64,000 nt of DNA from Comamonas composti DSM 21721 (GCF_000429845.1 NZ_KE386971.1:248198-312197), one strand, 5' to 3'. Shown: positions 34,773-46,814, counted from the stretch's first letter. Translations and numbers: made by a program. The notes: generated from the letters alone by a model not told the origin.

Positions 34773-35078
34773 TCAGGCACGGCGCTGCACAAGATAACGG
34801 CCAACAAACCCCGGAAAGGCCAGGGTCAGGAACAAACAGGCCGTTACCGCATAGAACTCCCAGCCCTGGGGAGCAATCTGGCCCATGCGGCGCTCGAGCA
34901 GCAAAGCCAGACTGCCGACGGCAAGATACAGCAGCAGCATCTCCAACAGCCGCAGGCCCAGGGATTTGCGCCCGGCAATCTTCGGCCCCAGCAGCAGATA
35001 GCGCTGGCTCATAAAAGGCCAATTGGCTGCCACAAGGGCAGCCAGAATCACAAGCCAGATGGAAGCAGTTTGGGACAT
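34773..35078 (-). CDS. DUF2818 family membrane protein
   Basis: A 101-residue inner-membrane protein with three hydrophobic segments (ASIWLVILAALVAANWPFM, LRLLEMLLLYLAVGSLALLL, FYAVTACLFLTLAFPGFV). The NWPF motif in the first helix is a family mark. It lies 63 bases after nuoN and is conserved at that place in Betaproteobacteria. It may help complex I assembly, but this is not shown. Confidence 0.9.
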   Translation of the reverse strand: MSQTASIWLVILAALVAANWPFMSQRYLLLGPKIAGRKSLGLRLLEMLLLYLAVGSLALLLERRMGQIAPQGWEFYAVTACLFLTLAFPGFVGRYLVQRRA

Positions 35079-35141
35079 GGGTCTCGCATTGTGCCAGGGA
35101 TGGGTGCAAGCACCCTTTCCCCGGTTAATTCGCGAATGCCG

Positions 35142-36644
35142 TCAGGAGGCCAGGGCGCGAACCATGGCATCCGTGCACAGGGCCATCAGGCCGCCGGGCA
35201 GAATGCCCAGGCCCAGAACCAGGGCGCCGTTGAGGGTCAGCACCACGCGCACGTCCATGGAAGCGGAAACGCTGGTGGCCGTGATCGGCTTGTCAAAATA
35301 CATGACCTTGACCACGCGCAGATAGTAGAAGGCGCCGATCAGCGACATGATGACCGCGAACACCGCCAGTCCGATGTGCACGCTCTGGCCCGAAACCAGC
35401 AGGGCCTGCAGTACCGACAGCTTGGCATAAAAGCCCACCAGCGGAGGAATGCCGGCCATGGAGAACAGGCAGATCGCCATCACGCCCGCATACAGGGGGC
35501 TGCGCTGGTTCAGGCCCGCGAAGTCCGTGATCTCCTCGCTCTCGAAGCCTTCACGGGCCAGCAACTGGATCACGCCGAAGGCCGCCAGGGCCGTGAGCAC
35601 ATAGGTGATCACGTAGAACATGGCTGCGCTGTAGGCGTTCTCCACCGTGGGGGAGACGGCCTTGTTGTCGATCACGCCCGACATCAGACCCAGCAGCACA
35701 AAGCCCATCTGCGAGATCGTCGAATAGGCAAGCATGCGCTTGATGTTGGTCTGTTGCAGACCGGCCAGGTTGCCGATCAGCAGCGAGCCCACGGCGAGCA
35801 CGGCCAGCATTTGCTGCCAGTCCACGGCCAGGGGCAGCAGACCATCGACCAGCAGGCGGATCACGATGGCAAAGGCCGCGAGCTTGGGCGCGCCACCGAT
35901 CAGGGCCGTGATGGCCGTGGGAGCGCCCTGGTAGACGTCGGGCACCCACATGTGGAAAGGCACGACACCCAGCTTGAAGGCCAGGCCGGCCACGATGAAC
36001 ACTAGGCCGAAGATCAGGGGCTGTACCCGCAGCTGACCACCATGCGCCGAATCAATGGCCTTGAACACCTGGCCGATGTCCAGCGAGCCGGTGGCGCCAT
36101 ACAGCATGGACATGCCGTAGAGCAGGAAGCCGCTGGCCATGGCGCCGAGCACAAAATACTTCATCGCGGCCTCGACCGAGGCTTCGTGATCGCGGCGCAG
36201 TGCCACCAGCGCGTAGCTGGACAGCGTGAGCAGCTCCAGGCCCAGATAGATGACCAGGAAGTTGTTGCCCGAGATCATGATGAACATGCCCAGGAGCGAG
36301 AGCAGCGACAGCGTGAACAGCTCGCCGCCGCGCAGCATGTCGCGCGTGGCCGCATAGGGCCGGCCATAGACCAGGGTCACCATCATGGCCACGGTCGCAA
36401 AGCACTTGAGCCAGTTGCCCATGGAGTCGGAGACCACCATGTTGCCCCAGCCATAGAAGGTATTGCCGCTGGCCGCATACATGCCTTGCAGCACGGCCAC
36501 CACGGCCAGGGTGAGCATCGTCAGAACATAGGTGGCCGTACGGCGCGTGCTGGTCACGCCCAGGTCCACCAGGGCGATCACGCAGGCCATGACCAGGAGC
36601 AAAATCTCCGGGTAGACCGCCAGCCAGCTGGAGTTGTCAATCAT
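35142..36644 (-). CDS. nuoN: NADH-quinone oxidoreductase subunit N
   Basis: A 500-residue antiporter-like membrane subunit with about 14 helices. The conserved proton-channel region [20 protein letters not shown] and [20 protein letters not shown] are clear. It forms one of the three proton-translocating modules of complex I together with NuoL and NuoM. It is the last nuo gene and follows nuoM by 24 bases. Confidence 0.97.
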   Translation of the reverse strand: MIDNSSWLAVYPEILLLVMACVIALVDLGVTSTRRTATYVLTMLTLAVVAVLQGMYAASGNTFYGWGNMVVSDSMGNWLKCFATVAMMVTLVYGRPYAATRDMLRGGELFTLSLLSLLGMFIMISGNNFLVIYLGLELLTLSSYALVALRRDHEASVEAAMKYFVLGAMASGFLLYGMSMLYGATGSLDIGQVFKAIDSAHGGQLRVQPLIFGLVFIVAGLAFKLGVVPFHMWVPDVYQGAPTAITALIGGAPKLAAFAIVIRLLVDGLLPLAVDWQQMLAVLAVGSLLIGNLAGLQQTNIKRMLAYSTISQMGFVLLGLMSGVIDNKAVSPTVENAYSAAMFYVITYVLTALAAFGVIQLLAREGFESEEITDFAGLNQRSPLYAGVMAICLFSMAGIPPLVGFYAKLSVLQALLVSGQSVHIGLAVFAVIMSLIGAFYYLRVVKVMYFDKPITATSVSASMDVRVVLTLNGALVLGLGILPGGLMALCTDAMVRALAS

Positions 36645-36668
36645 CTCGAATCTCTCGTTTCAGTCTGG

Positions 36669-38144
36669 TCACTGCAGCTTGGTCGTAGCCACATGCTTGA
36701 GCAGTTCGGCCACCGACACATTCATCACATCGGTGAAGGGCTTGGGATAGACACCCATGTACAGCACGGCCACGGCCAGCACGCCCATCACCAGGAACTC
36801 ACGGCAGCTCAGGTCCTGGAGGCCACGTACGTTGTCGTTGGTGACCGGGCCCAGATACACGCGCTTGTACATCCACAAGGTGTAGGAAGCACCGAAGATC
36901 AGGGCCGTGGCAGCACCCACACCCACCCAGAAGTTGTATTCCACGGCGCCCAGGATGACCATCCACTCGCCGACAAAACCGGCCGTCGCAGGCAGGCCGC
37001 AGTTGGCCATGGAGAACAGCAGGGCAAAGGCCGCGAACTTGGGCATGGTGTTGACCACCCCGCCGTAGGCCGCGATGTCACGCGAATGCACGCGGTCGTA
37101 GAGCACGCCAATGCCCAGGAACATGGCGCCGGAGACGAAGCCGTGGGCAATCATCTGCACCAGGCCGCCAGCCATGCCCATTTCATTGAACATGAAAAAG
37201 CCCAGGGTCACAAAGCCCATGTGCGCCACCGACGAATAAGCCACCAGCTTCTTCATGTCCGTCTGCACCAGAGCCACCACGCCCACATAGATCACGGCGA
37301 TCAGAGACAGCGTGATCATGAGCCAGGACCACTCATGGGCTGCATCGGGAGCGATGGGCAGCGAAAAGCGCAGGAAACCGTAGGCCCCGAGCTTGAGCAT
37401 GATGGCAGCCAGCACGGCCGAGCCGCCGGTAGGCGCTTCCACGTGCACGTCGGGCAACCAGGTATGCACCGGGAACATGGGCACCTTGACCGCGAAGGCG
37501 GCGAAGAACGCAAAGAAGATCAGGGTCTGCTCTTTCGCGCTCAGCGGCAGCTGATGCCAGGTCAGGATGTCGAAACTGCCGCCCGACTGGTTGTAGAGGT
37601 AGATCACAGCCACCAGGGTCAGAAGCGAGCCCAGCAGCGTGTACAGAAAGAACTTGAAGGCCGCATAGATGCGGTTAGGACCTCCCCAGATACCAATGAT
37701 CAGGTACATGGGGATCAGCGTGGCCTCGAAGAACACGTAGAACAGCAGGCCGTCCAGGGCGCTGAACACGCCCACCATCAGGCCCGACAGGATCAGGAAC
37801 GCCCCCATGTACTGGTTGACGCGCTCGGTGATCGACTCCCAGGAGGCGATGACCACGATGACGGTGATGAAGGCCGTCAGCGGCACGAACCAGAACGAGA
37901 GGCCGTCCAGGCCCAGATGGTAGTGAATGCTGAAGCGCTCGATCCAGAGCGCCTTCTCCACGAACTGCATCTGCGCAGTCGAGGTGTCGAAGCCCGCGAT
38001 CAGCGGCAAGGTCACGACCAGGCCTGCGAGCGAGGCTGCCAGTGCCAGCCAGCGCACGGCCTTGGCCTGATCCTCGCGGCTCAGCAGCAGCAGCAAAGCG
38101 CCACAGATGATTGGCACCCAGATTGAAAGACTCAACCAACCCAT
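36669..38144 (-). CDS. nuoM: NADH-quinone oxidoreductase subunit M
   Basis: A 491-residue antiporter-like membrane subunit of complex I. Marker stretches are FVEKALWIERFSIHYHLGLD, HTWLPDVHVEAPTGGSAVLA and KLVAYSSVAHMGFVTLGFFM, including the Lys and Glu residues used in proton pumping. It starts 16 bases after nuoL in the fourteen-gene operon. Confidence 0.97.
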   Translation of the reverse strand: MGWLSLSIWVPIICGALLLLLSREDQAKAVRWLALAASLAGLVVTLPLIAGFDTSTAQMQFVEKALWIERFSIHYHLGLDGLSFWFVPLTAFITVIVVIASWESITERVNQYMGAFLILSGLMVGVFSALDGLLFYVFFEATLIPMYLIIGIWGGPNRIYAAFKFFLYTLLGSLLTLVAVIYLYNQSGGSFDILTWHQLPLSAKEQTLIFFAFFAAFAVKVPMFPVHTWLPDVHVEAPTGGSAVLAAIMLKLGAYGFLRFSLPIAPDAAHEWSWLMITLSLIAVIYVGVVALVQTDMKKLVAYSSVAHMGFVTLGFFMFNEMGMAGGLVQMIAHGFVSGAMFLGIGVLYDRVHSRDIAAYGGVVNTMPKFAAFALLFSMANCGLPATAGFVGEWMVILGAVEYNFWVGVGAATALIFGASYTLWMYKRVYLGPVTNDNVRGLQDLSCREFLVMGVLAVAVLYMGVYPKPFTDVMNVSVAELLKHVATTKLQ

Positions 38145-38160
38145 TTTTGTTCTTCCCCTA

Positions 38161-40185
38161 CTACTTGTTGAGCCACACGAAGTAAGTCATGAGGGCGAAG
38201 ATGCCCAGCAGCATGACCAACGCGTAGTGATAGAGATAGCCCGTCTGCAGGCCGCGCACCCACTGGCCGAGACGGCCCATGAGCTTCCACGAGCCATTGA
38301 CCAGGCCGCCGTCGATGATGGCTTGATCGCCAACCTTCCAGAACACGGTGCCGAACGCACGTGCGCCACGCGCAAAGACGTTCTCGTACACCCAGTCCAC
38401 GCCGTACTTGCCTTCCAGCACCTGGTACAGGCCGATCTTCTTGGAAAAGCTCATGATGGCAGCAGGAATCTCGGGCTTGACCATGTAGAACACATAGGAC
38501 ACCACCACACCCGCCAGGGCCAGCCAGAACGGCGCAGCGCTGAAGCCGTGCAGGGCCATGGGCAGCCAGCCGTGGATCTGCTCGGCCAGCTCGGCCATGG
38601 CGCCATGCTTGGCCCCATCCACGTAGATCACGTTCTTGAAGAAGTCGCCGAACAGCATGGGCATGAGGGCGATGGCTCCGATGAACACCGAAGGAATGGC
38701 CAGCAGCATCAGCGGACCGGTCACGACCAGCGGCGACTCATGGGGCTTGGCATCGTGGCCATGGCCGTGGTCGTCATGGCCGTGGTGGGCATCGGGATTC
38801 TGGTCGTAGCGCTCCTTGCCGTGAAAGACGATGAAGTACAGACGGAAGGAGTAGAAGGCCGTGATGAACACGCCGGCCAGCACGGCAAAGTGGGCAAAGC
38901 CGGCGCCGGGCAGGTTGGATGCGTGCACCGCTTCGATGATCGCGTCCTTGGAGTAAAAGCCCGAGAAGAAAGGCGTACCGATCAGGGCCAGGTTGCCCAG
39001 CAGGAAGGTGAGCCAGGTAATGGGCATGTACTTGCGCACGCCACCCATCCAGCGGATGTCCTGGTTGTGGTGCATGCCCATGATCACCGAGCCCGCACCG
39101 AGGAACAGCAAGGCCTTGAAGAAGGCGTGGGTCATCAGGTGGAACACCGATACCGAGTAGGCCGACACGCCCAGGGCCACGGTCATGTAGCCGAGCTGGG
39201 ACAGCGTGGAGTAGGCAATCACGCGCTTGATGTCGTTCTGGATGATGCCCAGAATGCCCATGAACAAGGCCGTGATGGCGCCGATCACGAGGATGAAGTT
39301 CAGCGCGGTGTCCGACAGCTCATACAGCGGCGACATGCGCGAGACCATGAAGATGCCCGCCGTCACCATGGTGGCCGCGTGGATCAGCGCCGAGATGGGC
39401 GTGGGGCCTTCCATGGAATCGGGCAGCCACGCGTGCAGCGGAAACTGGGCCGACTTGCCCATGGCGCCGATGAACAGGCAGATGCCGATCACGGTCACCA
39501 GCAGCCAGCCCGTGCCGGGCAGCAGCGTGCTCTGGATCTCGGGCAGCTTGGCAAAAATCTCTGCGTAGTTGAAGGTGCCTGTGTAGGCAGCAATCAGGCC
39601 GATGCCCAGGATGAAGCCGAAGTCACCCACACGGTTGACCAGAAAGGCCTTCATGTTCGCGAAGATGGCCGATGGCTTGTTGAAGTAAAAGCCGATCAGC
39701 AGATAGGACACCAGGCCCACGGCTTCCCAGCCGAAGAACAGCTGCAGCAGGTTGTTGCTCATCACGAGCATCAACATGGAGAAGGTGAACAGCGAAATAT
39801 ACGAGAAGAAGCGGTTGTAGCCGTCGTCTTCCTGCATGTAGCCGATGGTGTAGATGTGCACCATCAGCGACACAAAGGTCACCACGCACATCATCATGGC
39901 CGTGATGGAGTCGATCAGAAAACCGATCTCCATCTTCACGCCACCGATCTCCATCCAGGTGTAGATGGTCTCGTCAAAGCGTGCGCCGTCGAAGACCACG
40001 CTGTTGAAGACCATGGCCGACAGGATGAAGGCAGCGAGCACGCCCAGGATGGTGAGCGAATGGCTGCCGCCGCGGCCGATCTTGTTGCCGCCGAAGGCGG
40101 TGCCCCAGATACCCGCAAGCGCGGAGCCCGCCAGCGGTGCCAGCGGCACCGCCAGGAGCATGGATGCTGAAAGGGTTTGACTCAT
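38161..40185 (-). CDS. nuoL: NADH-quinone oxidoreductase subunit L
   Basis: A 674-residue membrane subunit, the largest antiporter-like part of complex I, with the long lateral helix at the C terminus. Markers are GWEAVGLVSYLLIGFYFNKP, FPLHAWLPDSMEGPTPISAL and KRVIAYSTLSQLGYMTVALG. A His/Asp-rich loop (DAHHGHDDHGHGHDAKPH, about residue 475) is notable. ATG 40185 is used; a TTG at 40218 overlapping the nuoK stop would add 11 residues. Confidence 0.96.
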   Translation of the reverse strand: MSQTLSASMLLAVPLAPLAGSALAGIWGTAFGGNKIGRGGSHSLTILGVLAAFILSAMVFNSVVFDGARFDETIYTWMEIGGVKMEIGFLIDSITAMMMCVVTFVSLMVHIYTIGYMQEDDGYNRFFSYISLFTFSMLMLVMSNNLLQLFFGWEAVGLVSYLLIGFYFNKPSAIFANMKAFLVNRVGDFGFILGIGLIAAYTGTFNYAEIFAKLPEIQSTLLPGTGWLLVTVIGICLFIGAMGKSAQFPLHAWLPDSMEGPTPISALIHAATMVTAGIFMVSRMSPLYELSDTALNFILVIGAITALFMGILGIIQNDIKRVIAYSTLSQLGYMTVALGVSAYSVSVFHLMTHAFFKALLFLGAGSVIMGMHHNQDIRWMGGVRKYMPITWLTFLLGNLALIGTPFFSGFYSKDAIIEAVHASNLPGAGFAHFAVLAGVFITAFYSFRLYFIVFHGKERYDQNPDAHHGHDDHGHGHDAKPHESPLVVTGPLMLLAIPSVFIGAIALMPMLFGDFFKNVIYVDGAKHGAMAELAEQIHGWLPMALHGFSAAPFWLALAGVVVSYVFYMVKPEIPAAIMSFSKKIGLYQVLEGKYGVDWVYENVFARGARAFGTVFWKVGDQAIIDGGLVNGSWKLMGRLGQWVRGLQTGYLYHYALVMLLGIFALMTYFVWLNK

Positions 40186-40214
40186 TCTTGAGAACCTTGC
40201 AAGTAACGGCGGAC

Positions 40215-40523
40215 TCAACCCTTGAGGGTGTTGAGATCTTCCGCATTGATGCTGGTCTTGTTACGGAACAACAGCACCAAGATGGCCAGACCGATAGCTG
40301 CCTCAGCGGCTGCCACTGTGAGGATGAAGAACACGAACACCTGGCCGTGCATGTCATCCAGATAGCTGGAGAACGCCACGAAGTTCGTGTTCACGGCCAA
40401 GAGCATGAGCTCGATGGCCATGAGCAGCACGATGAGGTTCTTGCGGTTCAGAAAAATGCCCACGACGGCCATGGCGAAAAGCATGGCGCCCAGCGTCAGA
40501 AAATGGCCCAAAGTCAACGTCAT
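40215..40523 (-). CDS. nuoK: NADH-quinone oxidoreductase subunit K
   Basis: A 102-residue three-helix membrane subunit with the conserved helix-2 Glu region ([20 protein letters not shown]) and [18 protein letters not shown] near the C terminus. It is part of the proton path next to the quinone site. ATG 40523 overlaps the nuoJ stop in ATGA. Confidence 0.97.
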   Translation of the reverse strand: MTLTLGHFLTLGAMLFAMAVVGIFLNRKNLIVLLMAIELMLLAVNTNFVAFSSYLDDMHGQVFVFFILTVAAAEAAIGLAILVLLFRNKTSINAEDLNTLKG

Positions 40524-41188
40524 GCTTTTGTCTCCTCGTCAGATGGGGCCACGCCTGCGGGTACCTGTGCTGCCGGCGTAGGTTGCACCTTGACCATCTG
40601 CAGACGGTCGGCGGCACGTACACGCACCTGCTCTGCAGGGTTGATGGCCTTGCTGTCCTTGCGCTTGCGCAGCGTCAGGGCAATTGCGGCAATCATGGCC
40701 ACCAGCAGGATCACGGCGGCGATCTCAACGGGGTACAGGTATTCGGTATAGAGCAGCTTGCCCAGGGCCTGGGTGTTCGAGTACTGCACGACCTGGCCGG
40801 CGGCGTTCACCGTGGCGGTCACGGTCTTGGCCTCTTCCACACCGCTGAAGCCGCTCATCAGCACCACGCCCATTTCGAAGGCGATCAGCGCGCCGATCAG
40901 CGCCGCGAACGGGAAATGCTTCCAGAAGCCCTGACGCACGGCGTCGATGCGTATGTCCAGCATCATCACGACGAACAGGAACAGCACCATGACGGCCCCC
41001 AGATAGACCAGGATCAGCGTGATACCCAGGAACTCGGCCTTGAGCAGCAGCCAGATGCCGGCCGCCTGCGAGAAGGCCAGGATGAGGTTGAGCACGGCAT
41101 GCACGGGGTTGCGCGCCGTAATCACCCGGAAGGCTGCGAACAGCAGCACGACCGAGAACAAATAAAAGAAACCAGTTTTGGCGTCCAT
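40520..41188 (-). CDS. nuoJ: NADH-quinone oxidoreductase subunit J
   Basis: A 222-residue membrane subunit with five helices. [20 protein letters not shown], the helix whose pi-bulge takes part in coupling, is conserved. The C-terminal tail after residue 175 is polar and Pro/Ala-rich. It ends by overlapping nuoK. Confidence 0.96.
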   Translation of the reverse strand: MDAKTGFFYLFSVVLLFAAFRVITARNPVHAVLNLILAFSQAAGIWLLLKAEFLGITLILVYLGAVMVLFLFVVMMLDIRIDAVRQGFWKHFPFAALIGALIAFEMGVVLMSGFSGVEEAKTVTATVNAAGQVVQYSNTQALGKLLYTEYLYPVEIAAVILLVAMIAAIALTLRKRKDSKAINPAEQVRVRAADRLQMVKVQPTPAAQVPAGVAPSDEETKA

Positions 41189-41224
41189 GGATCGATTCTT
41201 TTCTCAAGTGATCAAGGAGCCGCT

Positions 41225-41734
41225 TCAGCGGTACTTGGCATCCGCCGCCTTGTTGGCAGCGATCTCGGTTTCGTAGCGATCACCGACGGCCAGCAACATG
41301 TCCTTGGTGAAGTACAGGTCGCCGCGCTTTTCTCCGTGGTATTCGAAGATATGCGTCTCTACGATGGAGTCCACGGGGCAGCTTTCTTCGCAGAACCCGC
41401 AGAAAATGCATTTGGTCAGATCGATGTCGTAGCGCGTGGTGCGGCGCGAGCCGTCGTCACGCACATCGGACTCGATGGTGATGGCCATGGCCGGGCACAC
41501 GGCTTCGCATAGCTTGCAGGCAATGCAGCGCTCTTCGCCATTGTCGTAACGGCGCAGTGCGTGCAGGCCGCGGAAACGGGGCGACAGAGGGGTTTTTTCC
41601 TCTGGAAATTGCACCGTGACCTTGCGACGGAAGGTGTAGCGGCCCGTAAGGGCCATGCCCTTGGCCAGTTCCCAGAGCATGAAGCTCTTGAGGAAGTCTT
41701 TGATCGAAAAAGGAGTAGCAGCAACCGCAGACAT
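41225..41734 (-). CDS. nuoI: NADH-quinone oxidoreductase subunit I
   Basis: A 169-residue peripheral subunit with two 4Fe-4S ferredoxin motifs, [12 protein letters not shown] and [12 protein letters not shown]. These carry clusters N6a and N6b, which pass electrons to NuoB. An N-terminal amphipathic segment attaches it to the membrane arm. It starts 12 bases after nuoH. Confidence 0.97.
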   Translation of the reverse strand: MSAVAATPFSIKDFLKSFMLWELAKGMALTGRYTFRRKVTVQFPEEKTPLSPRFRGLHALRRYDNGEERCIACKLCEAVCPAMAITIESDVRDDGSRRTTRYDIDLTKCIFCGFCEESCPVDSIVETHIFEYHGEKRGDLYFTKDMLLAVGDRYETEIAANKAADAKYR

Positions 41735-41746
41735 TCTTGCTCCGCT

Positions 41747-42829
41747 TTAGTTCCAGATGTTCCAAGGCGAATGCATCCAGGCACCCACGATGACCAAGTA
41801 CACCAGGGTCACAGGAATGAAAATCTTCCAGCCCAGACGCATGATCTGGTCGTAACGGAAGCGCGGGAAGGTGGCGCGAATCCAGATGAACATGGACACC
41901 ACCAGGAAGGTCTTGATCGCGAGCCAGATCCAGCCAGGAATGAAGGACAGGAACTCGAACGGAGGCAGCCAGCCGCCCAGGAACATGACCACGGCCAGGA
42001 TCGACACCAGCCACATGCTCGCGTATTCAGCCAGGAAGAAGACCGCAAAGCCCATGCCCGAGTACTCGACCATGTGGCCGGCCACGATTTCGGCTTCGCC
42101 TTCGACCACGTCGAAGGGGTGGCGGTTGGTCTCGGCCACGGCCGAAATCAGATAGACCACGAAGATCGGCAGCAGGGGCAGCCAGTTCCAGGAGAACAGG
42201 GTTCCCGCGAACACTCCGCCAAACGCCACGCCCTGGGCCTGACCCAGAACGATTTGCGTGAGGTTCATGCTGCCAGAGACCATGATCACGACCAGGAAGC
42301 AAAAGCCCAGCGCAATTTCATAGCTGACCATCTGGGCCGAGGCCCGCAGCGCGCCCAGGAAGGCGTACTTGGAGTTCGAGGCCCAACCCGCAATGATCAC
42401 GCCATAGACTTCGATCGAAGTGATCGCCATCACCAGCAGCAGACCGGCATTCACATTGGTCAGTGCGACCTCGGGTCCGAAGGGAATCACCACCCAGGCC
42501 GCAAGAGCGGGCATGATGGCCATGACCGGGCCCACGTAGAACAAGCCCTTGGCTGCGGCCGTGGGCTGGATCAGCTCCTTGGTCAGCAGCTTCAGGCCGT
42601 CGGCCAGAGGCTGGAGCAGACCAAAGGGGCCCACGCGATTGGGGCCCATGCGCACCTGCATGAAGCCCAGCAGCTTGCGCTCCCACAGCGTGAGATAGGC
42701 CACGGCGCCCATGAGCGGCGCCACGATGGCGACAATGCCCAGCAGGATCCAGATGACGGGCCAGGCCACATCGGTCCACCAGGAAGCGGCGACAAGGCCG
42801 GCACCAGCGGTCTTGAGTGCGTCTATCAT
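41747..42829 (-). CDS. nuoH: NADH-quinone oxidoreductase subunit H
   Basis: A 360-residue membrane subunit with about 8 helices that forms much of the quinone chamber. Marker stretches are [20 protein letters not shown] and the acidic loop [20 protein letters not shown] 42829 overlaps the nuoG stop in ATGA. Confidence 0.97.
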   Translation of the reverse strand: MIDALKTAGAGLVAASWWTDVAWPVIWILLGIVAIVAPLMGAVAYLTLWERKLLGFMQVRMGPNRVGPFGLLQPLADGLKLLTKELIQPTAAAKGLFYVGPVMAIMPALAAWVVIPFGPEVALTNVNAGLLLVMAITSIEVYGVIIAGWASNSKYAFLGALRASAQMVSYEIALGFCFLVVIMVSGSMNLTQIVLGQAQGVAFGGVFAGTLFSWNWLPLLPIFVVYLISAVAETNRHPFDVVEGEAEIVAGHMVEYSGMGFAVFFLAEYASMWLVSILAVVMFLGGWLPPFEFLSFIPGWIWLAIKTFLVVSMFIWIRATFPRFRYDQIMRLGWKIFIPVTLVYLVIVGAWMHSPWNIWN

Positions 42830-44949
42830 GCCGCACCTCCCTCATTCGCCAGACGGGCATCGGCCGTCAATTGCAACGACGTCGCGCGGCGCACGATGCC
42901 GTCAAGCTGATAAATACGGGCCACCACAGGCTCGCTCAGGTTTTGCGCGCTTGCAATGCTGTCCACCGCAGGCGCAGCATTGCCGAGCTTGCCCGCAGGC
43001 ACGCGGGTCGCACCGCCGGTCGCGGCAGCCAGCACCTCTTGCGAGGTCTCGTAGTCCACGCCCTTGACGCCCAGCAGATTGCTGAGCACGCGCAGCACTT
43101 TCCAGGCGGGACGGGCCTCGCCCAGCGGTTTGACCACCGCATGGAAGCTTTGCAGCAGACCTTCGGCATTCACGAAGCTGCCCGAAGTCTCGGTGAACGG
43201 AGCAATCGGCAGCAGCACATCGCTGAACGCCATGTTCGCCTTGAACGGGCTCAGCGTCACCACCATCTCGGCCTTGGCCAGAGCTGCGGCGGCAGCCTTG
43301 CCGGCTGCGCTGTCGAATTCGGGCTCGTTGTTCAGCAGGATCGCGGCCTTGAGGCCGCCGGCCAGCATCTGGCCTGCGTTCTGTCCCGTGACATCGGGCT
43401 GGACGCCAACCCACTGGGCGCCTACGGTGTTCGCAGCCTCGGTCAGGTAACCAACGCTTGCACCCGTCTGCCCACCAATCCAGTTGGCCAGCGACAGCAG
43501 CACGCTGGCCTGTCCATGGTGAGCAGCGGCATTGCCGAGCAGGATGGCCTTGCGATCACCGCGCAGCAGCGCCTGGGCAATGGCCTGGGCTTCCGCATGT
43601 ACATTGGCCGCAGCCACGGGCGCCTCAACACCCTTTTCCTGGGCCACGGCAGCAGCCACATCGGCCAGGGCCTGGGCCCAGTCGGCAGAGGCGACGACCG
43701 AAGCCATGACGGGCATGGCCCAGTCGCGCACGCCTTCGTTGATCGCCAGGACCGAACAGCCCTGGCGAGCCGCCTGACGTATGCGCTGTGCAAACAGCGG
43801 ATGGTCCTTGCGCAGGTTGGAGCCCAGCACCAGAACCGATTGCAGCTTGGACAGCTCGGCGATGGGCAGGCCCAGCCATTGCACGCCTTGCGTGGCCGAA
43901 AAATCCGCACGGCGCAGACGGTGATCTATGTTTTCGCTTCCCAGACCACGCACCAGCTTGCCCGCGAGATACAGCTCTTCCAGCGTGCTGTGCGGGCTGA
44001 CCAGGGCACCGATGGCATTGGCGCCATGCTCGGACTTGATCTGCTGCAGACCATTGGCCACGTACTCCAGGGCCGTCTGCCAGTCGACTTCCTTCCACTC
44101 GCCACCCTGCTTGAGCATGGGGCGGGTCAGGCGCTCTTCGCTGTTCAGCGCTTCATAGGAGAAGCGGTCGCGGTCGGCAATCCAGCATTCGTTGACGGCT
44201 TCGTTCTCGAAGGGTACGACGCGCATCACGCGGTGGTTCTTGACCTGCACGATCAGATTGGCACCGGTGGAGTCGTGGGGCGAGACCGACTTGCGGCGCG
44301 ACAGCTCCCAGGTACGGGCGCTGTAGCGGAAGGGCTTGCTGGTCAGCGCGCCCACGGGGCAGATGTCGATCATGTTGCCCGAGAGCTCGGAGTCCACGGT
44401 ATCACCCACGACAGTGGTGATCTCGGAGTGCTCGCCTCGGTTGATCATGCCCAGCTCCATGACGCCGGCCACTTCCTGACCAAAGCGCACGCAGCGGGTG
44501 CAATGGATGCAGCGGCTCATCTCCTCCATGGAGATCAGTGGGCCCACATCCTTGTGGAAGACCACGCGCTTTTCTTCCTCGTAACGCGAGCTGCTGCTGC
44601 CATAGCCCACGGCCAGATCCTGCAACTGGCACTCGCCACCCTGGTCGCAGATCGGGCAGTCCAGCGGGTGATTGATGAGCAAGAACTCCATCACCGATTG
44701 CTGGGCCTTGATGGCCTTTTCGCTCTTGGTGCGCACGATCATGCCCTGCGTCACCGGGGTGGCGCAGGCTGGCATGGGTTTGGGAGCCTTTTCCACATCC
44801 ACCAGGCACATGCGGCAGTTGGCGGCTATGGAAAGCTTTTTGTGGTAGCAAAAGTGCGGGATATAGGTGCCGGCCTTCTCGGCTGCATGCATGACCATGC
44901 AGCCCTCGGCGACCTCCACCTTTTTTCCGTCCAGTTCAATTTCAACCAT
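42826..44949 (-). CDS. nuoG: NADH-quinone oxidoreductase subunit G
   Basis: A 707-residue iron-sulfur subunit. The N-terminal 2Fe-2S ferredoxin ([20 protein letters not shown]) is followed by the His/Cys cluster region ([27 protein letters not shown]) and the molybdopterin-like domain from about residue 220, which binds no Mo cofactor. It carries N1b, N4 and N5 type clusters between NuoF and NuoI. It starts 15 bases after nuoF. Confidence 0.96.
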   Translation of the reverse strand: MVEIELDGKKVEVAEGCMVMHAAEKAGTYIPHFCYHKKLSIAANCRMCLVDVEKAPKPMPACATPVTQGMIVRTKSEKAIKAQQSVMEFLLINHPLDCPICDQGGECQLQDLAVGYGSSSSRYEEEKRVVFHKDVGPLISMEEMSRCIHCTRCVRFGQEVAGVMELGMINRGEHSEITTVVGDTVDSELSGNMIDICPVGALTSKPFRYSARTWELSRRKSVSPHDSTGANLIVQVKNHRVMRVVPFENEAVNECWIADRDRFSYEALNSEERLTRPMLKQGGEWKEVDWQTALEYVANGLQQIKSEHGANAIGALVSPHSTLEELYLAGKLVRGLGSENIDHRLRRADFSATQGVQWLGLPIAELSKLQSVLVLGSNLRKDHPLFAQRIRQAARQGCSVLAINEGVRDWAMPVMASVVASADWAQALADVAAAVAQEKGVEAPVAAANVHAEAQAIAQALLRGDRKAILLGNAAAHHGQASVLLSLANWIGGQTGASVGYLTEAANTVGAQWVGVQPDVTGQNAGQMLAGGLKAAILLNNEPEFDSAAGKAAAAALAKAEMVVTLSPFKANMAFSDVLLPIAPFTETSGSFVNAEGLLQSFHAVVKPLGEARPAWKVLRVLSNLLGVKGVDYETSQEVLAAATGGATRVPAGKLGNAAPAVDSIASAQNLSEPVVARIYQLDGIVRRATSLQLTADARLANEGGAA

Positions 44950-44964
44950 ATGCTTGTCTCGCGA

Positions 44965-46323
44965 TCAGGCGGCCGAGGCCGTCTGCTTGGAAGCGTTCTG
45001 GATCTTCGCTTCAAACTCGTGGCGGAAGTGCTTGATCATGGCGCGCACCGGCATGGCTGCGGCATCGCCCAAAGCGCAGATCGTGCGGCCCATGATGTTC
45101 ACGGACACGGAGTCCAGCAACTCGATGTCTTCCGGACGGCCTTCGCCGTGCTGGATACGGTTCACCACGCGCCACAGCCAGCCTGTGCCTTCGCGGCAGG
45201 GTGTGCACTGCCCGCAGGATTCGTGCTGGTAGAAGTAGGACAGGCGCAGCAGGCTCTCGACCATGTCGCGCGAGTCGTCCATCACGATCACCGCGCCCGA
45301 GCCCAGCATGGAGCCGGCCTTGGCGATGGAGTCGTAGTCCATCGTGCATTCCATGATGATGTCGGCCGGCAGCACGGGCGAGGACGAACCACCGGGAATC
45401 ACGGCCTTGAGCTTGCGGCCGGTGCGCACACCACCCGCGAGCTCCAGCAGTTTGGAGAACGGCGTGCCCATGGGCACTTCGTAGTTGCCGGGGAGATTGA
45501 CGTCACCGCTGACCGAGAAGATCTTGGTGCCGCCGTTGTTGGGCTTGCCGCATTCCAGGTAGGCCTGGCCGCCGTTGCGGATGATCCAGGGAACGGCCGC
45601 AAAGGTTTCGGTATTGTTGATGGTCGTGGGCTTGCCATACAGACCAAAGCTGGCCGGGAATGGCGGCTTGAAGCGGGGTTGGCCCTTCTTGCCTTCCAGC
45701 GATTCCAGCAGCGCGGTTTCCTCGCCGCAGATATAGGCGCCAAAGCCGTGATGGGCATGCAGCTGGAAGCTGAAGTCGCTACCCATGATGCTGTCGCCCA
45801 GATAGCCGGCGGCACGCGCCTCTTCCAGCGCCACCTCGAAGCGCTCATAGACTTCGAAAATTTCGCCGTGGATGTAGTTGTAGCCCAGCGTGATGCCCAT
45901 GGCATAGGCAGCAATGGCCATGCCTTCGATCACGATGTGCGGGTTGTGCATGAGGATCTCGCGATCCTTGCAGGTGCCGGGCTCACCCTCGTCCGAGTTG
46001 CACACCAGGTGCTTCTGGCCAGGGAAGGTGCGGGGCATGAAGCTCCACTTGAGGCCCGTGGGAAAGCCGGCGCCACCGCGACCGCGCAGACCCGACTCCT
46101 TGACTGCGGCAATGACCTGATCCTGGCTCAGGCCTTCGCCACCGTCCTTGCCCAGGATCTTGCGCAGAGCGGCATAACCGCCACGGGCTTCATAGTCCTT
46201 GATGGACCAGTTGCTGCCGTTCAGATCGGCATAGATCTGGGGCTCGATATGACGATCGTGGAAGCAGGTTTCCTTGCCCGAGGAGGCAAACCTGGCCAAT
46301 ACGGAATTCGCTGCGGCGTTCAT
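44965..46323 (-). CDS. nuoF: NADH-quinone oxidoreductase subunit F (NADH/FMN site)
   Basis: A 452-residue subunit that oxidises NADH with FMN and holds cluster N3. [16 protein letters not shown] is the nucleotide-binding region, and [13 protein letters not shown] with a later Cys binds the 4Fe-4S cluster. ATG 46323 overlaps the nuoE stop in ATGA; the open frame to 46572 covers nuoE and is not used. Confidence 0.97.
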   Translation of the reverse strand: MNAAANSVLARFASSGKETCFHDRHIEPQIYADLNGSNWSIKDYEARGGYAALRKILGKDGGEGLSQDQVIAAVKESGLRGRGGAGFPTGLKWSFMPRTFPGQKHLVCNSDEGEPGTCKDREILMHNPHIVIEGMAIAAYAMGITLGYNYIHGEIFEVYERFEVALEEARAAGYLGDSIMGSDFSFQLHAHHGFGAYICGEETALLESLEGKKGQPRFKPPFPASFGLYGKPTTINNTETFAAVPWIIRNGGQAYLECGKPNNGGTKIFSVSGDVNLPGNYEVPMGTPFSKLLELAGGVRTGRKLKAVIPGGSSSPVLPADIIMECTMDYDSIAKAGSMLGSGAVIVMDDSRDMVESLLRLSYFYQHESCGQCTPCREGTGWLWRVVNRIQHGEGRPEDIELLDSVSVNIMGRTICALGDAAAMPVRAMIKHFRHEFEAKIQNASKQTASAA

Positions 46324-46814
46324 TCTTGCTTGCCCTCCGCAGCCTTCAGTCCTTCGAGCAGCTCGTCCAGCTTTTCGTTGCTCATGAAGCTGCACATGTG
46401 ACGGTCGTTGACCAGCATCACGGGGGAGTCTGCGCAGGAGCCCAGGCACTCGGTCTGCTGCAGCGTGAACAGGCCGTCGGCCGTGGTCTCGCCCATCTTG
46501 ATGCCCAGTCTGGCCTCCAGGTGATGCAAGGCCTTGTAGCCATCGCGCAGCTGGCAGGGCAGGTTCGTGCAAACGCCCAGCTTGTACTTGCCAACGGGGC
46601 GCTGGTTGTACATGTTGTAGAAAGTCGTGACCTCATGCACGGCGATCTCGGCCATGCCCAGGTATTCCGCAATCACGGCTTCGCTCTCGGGACTGACCCA
46701 GCCCTGCTCCTGCTGGACTATGGACAGACAGGCCATGACAGCCGATTGCTTCTGGTCGGCCGGGTACTTGGCCACCTCGCGCGCAAAGCGCTCCTTGGTC
46801 GCTTCGGTAATCAT
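46320..46814 (-). CDS. nuoE: NADH-quinone oxidoreductase subunit E
   Basis: A 164-residue thioredoxin-like subunit that binds 2Fe-2S cluster N1a through Cys82, Cys87, Cys123 and Cys127 (CTNLPC and CLGSC). It starts by overlapping the nuoD stop and ends overlapping nuoF. Its length matches bacterial NuoE. Confidence 0.97.
   Translation of the reverse strand: MITEATKERFAREVAKYPADQKQSAVMACLSIVQQEQGWVSPESEAVIAEYLGMAEIAVHEVTTFYNMYNQRPVGKYKLGVCTNLPCQLRDGYKALHHLEARLGIKMGETTADGLFTLQQTECLGSCADSPVMLVNDRHMCSFMSNEKLDELLEGLKAAEGKQE

Noticed and set aside
36042-40170. Two plus-strand frames of 694 and 687 codons
   Set aside because: Antisense to nuoN, nuoM and nuoL, with the same shadow composition.
42817-46401. 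A 1194-codon plus-strand open frame
   Set aside because: It lies antisense to nuoG and nuoF, is full of His/Gly/Ala low-complexity sequence typical of GC-rich antisense frames, and has no recognisable domain.
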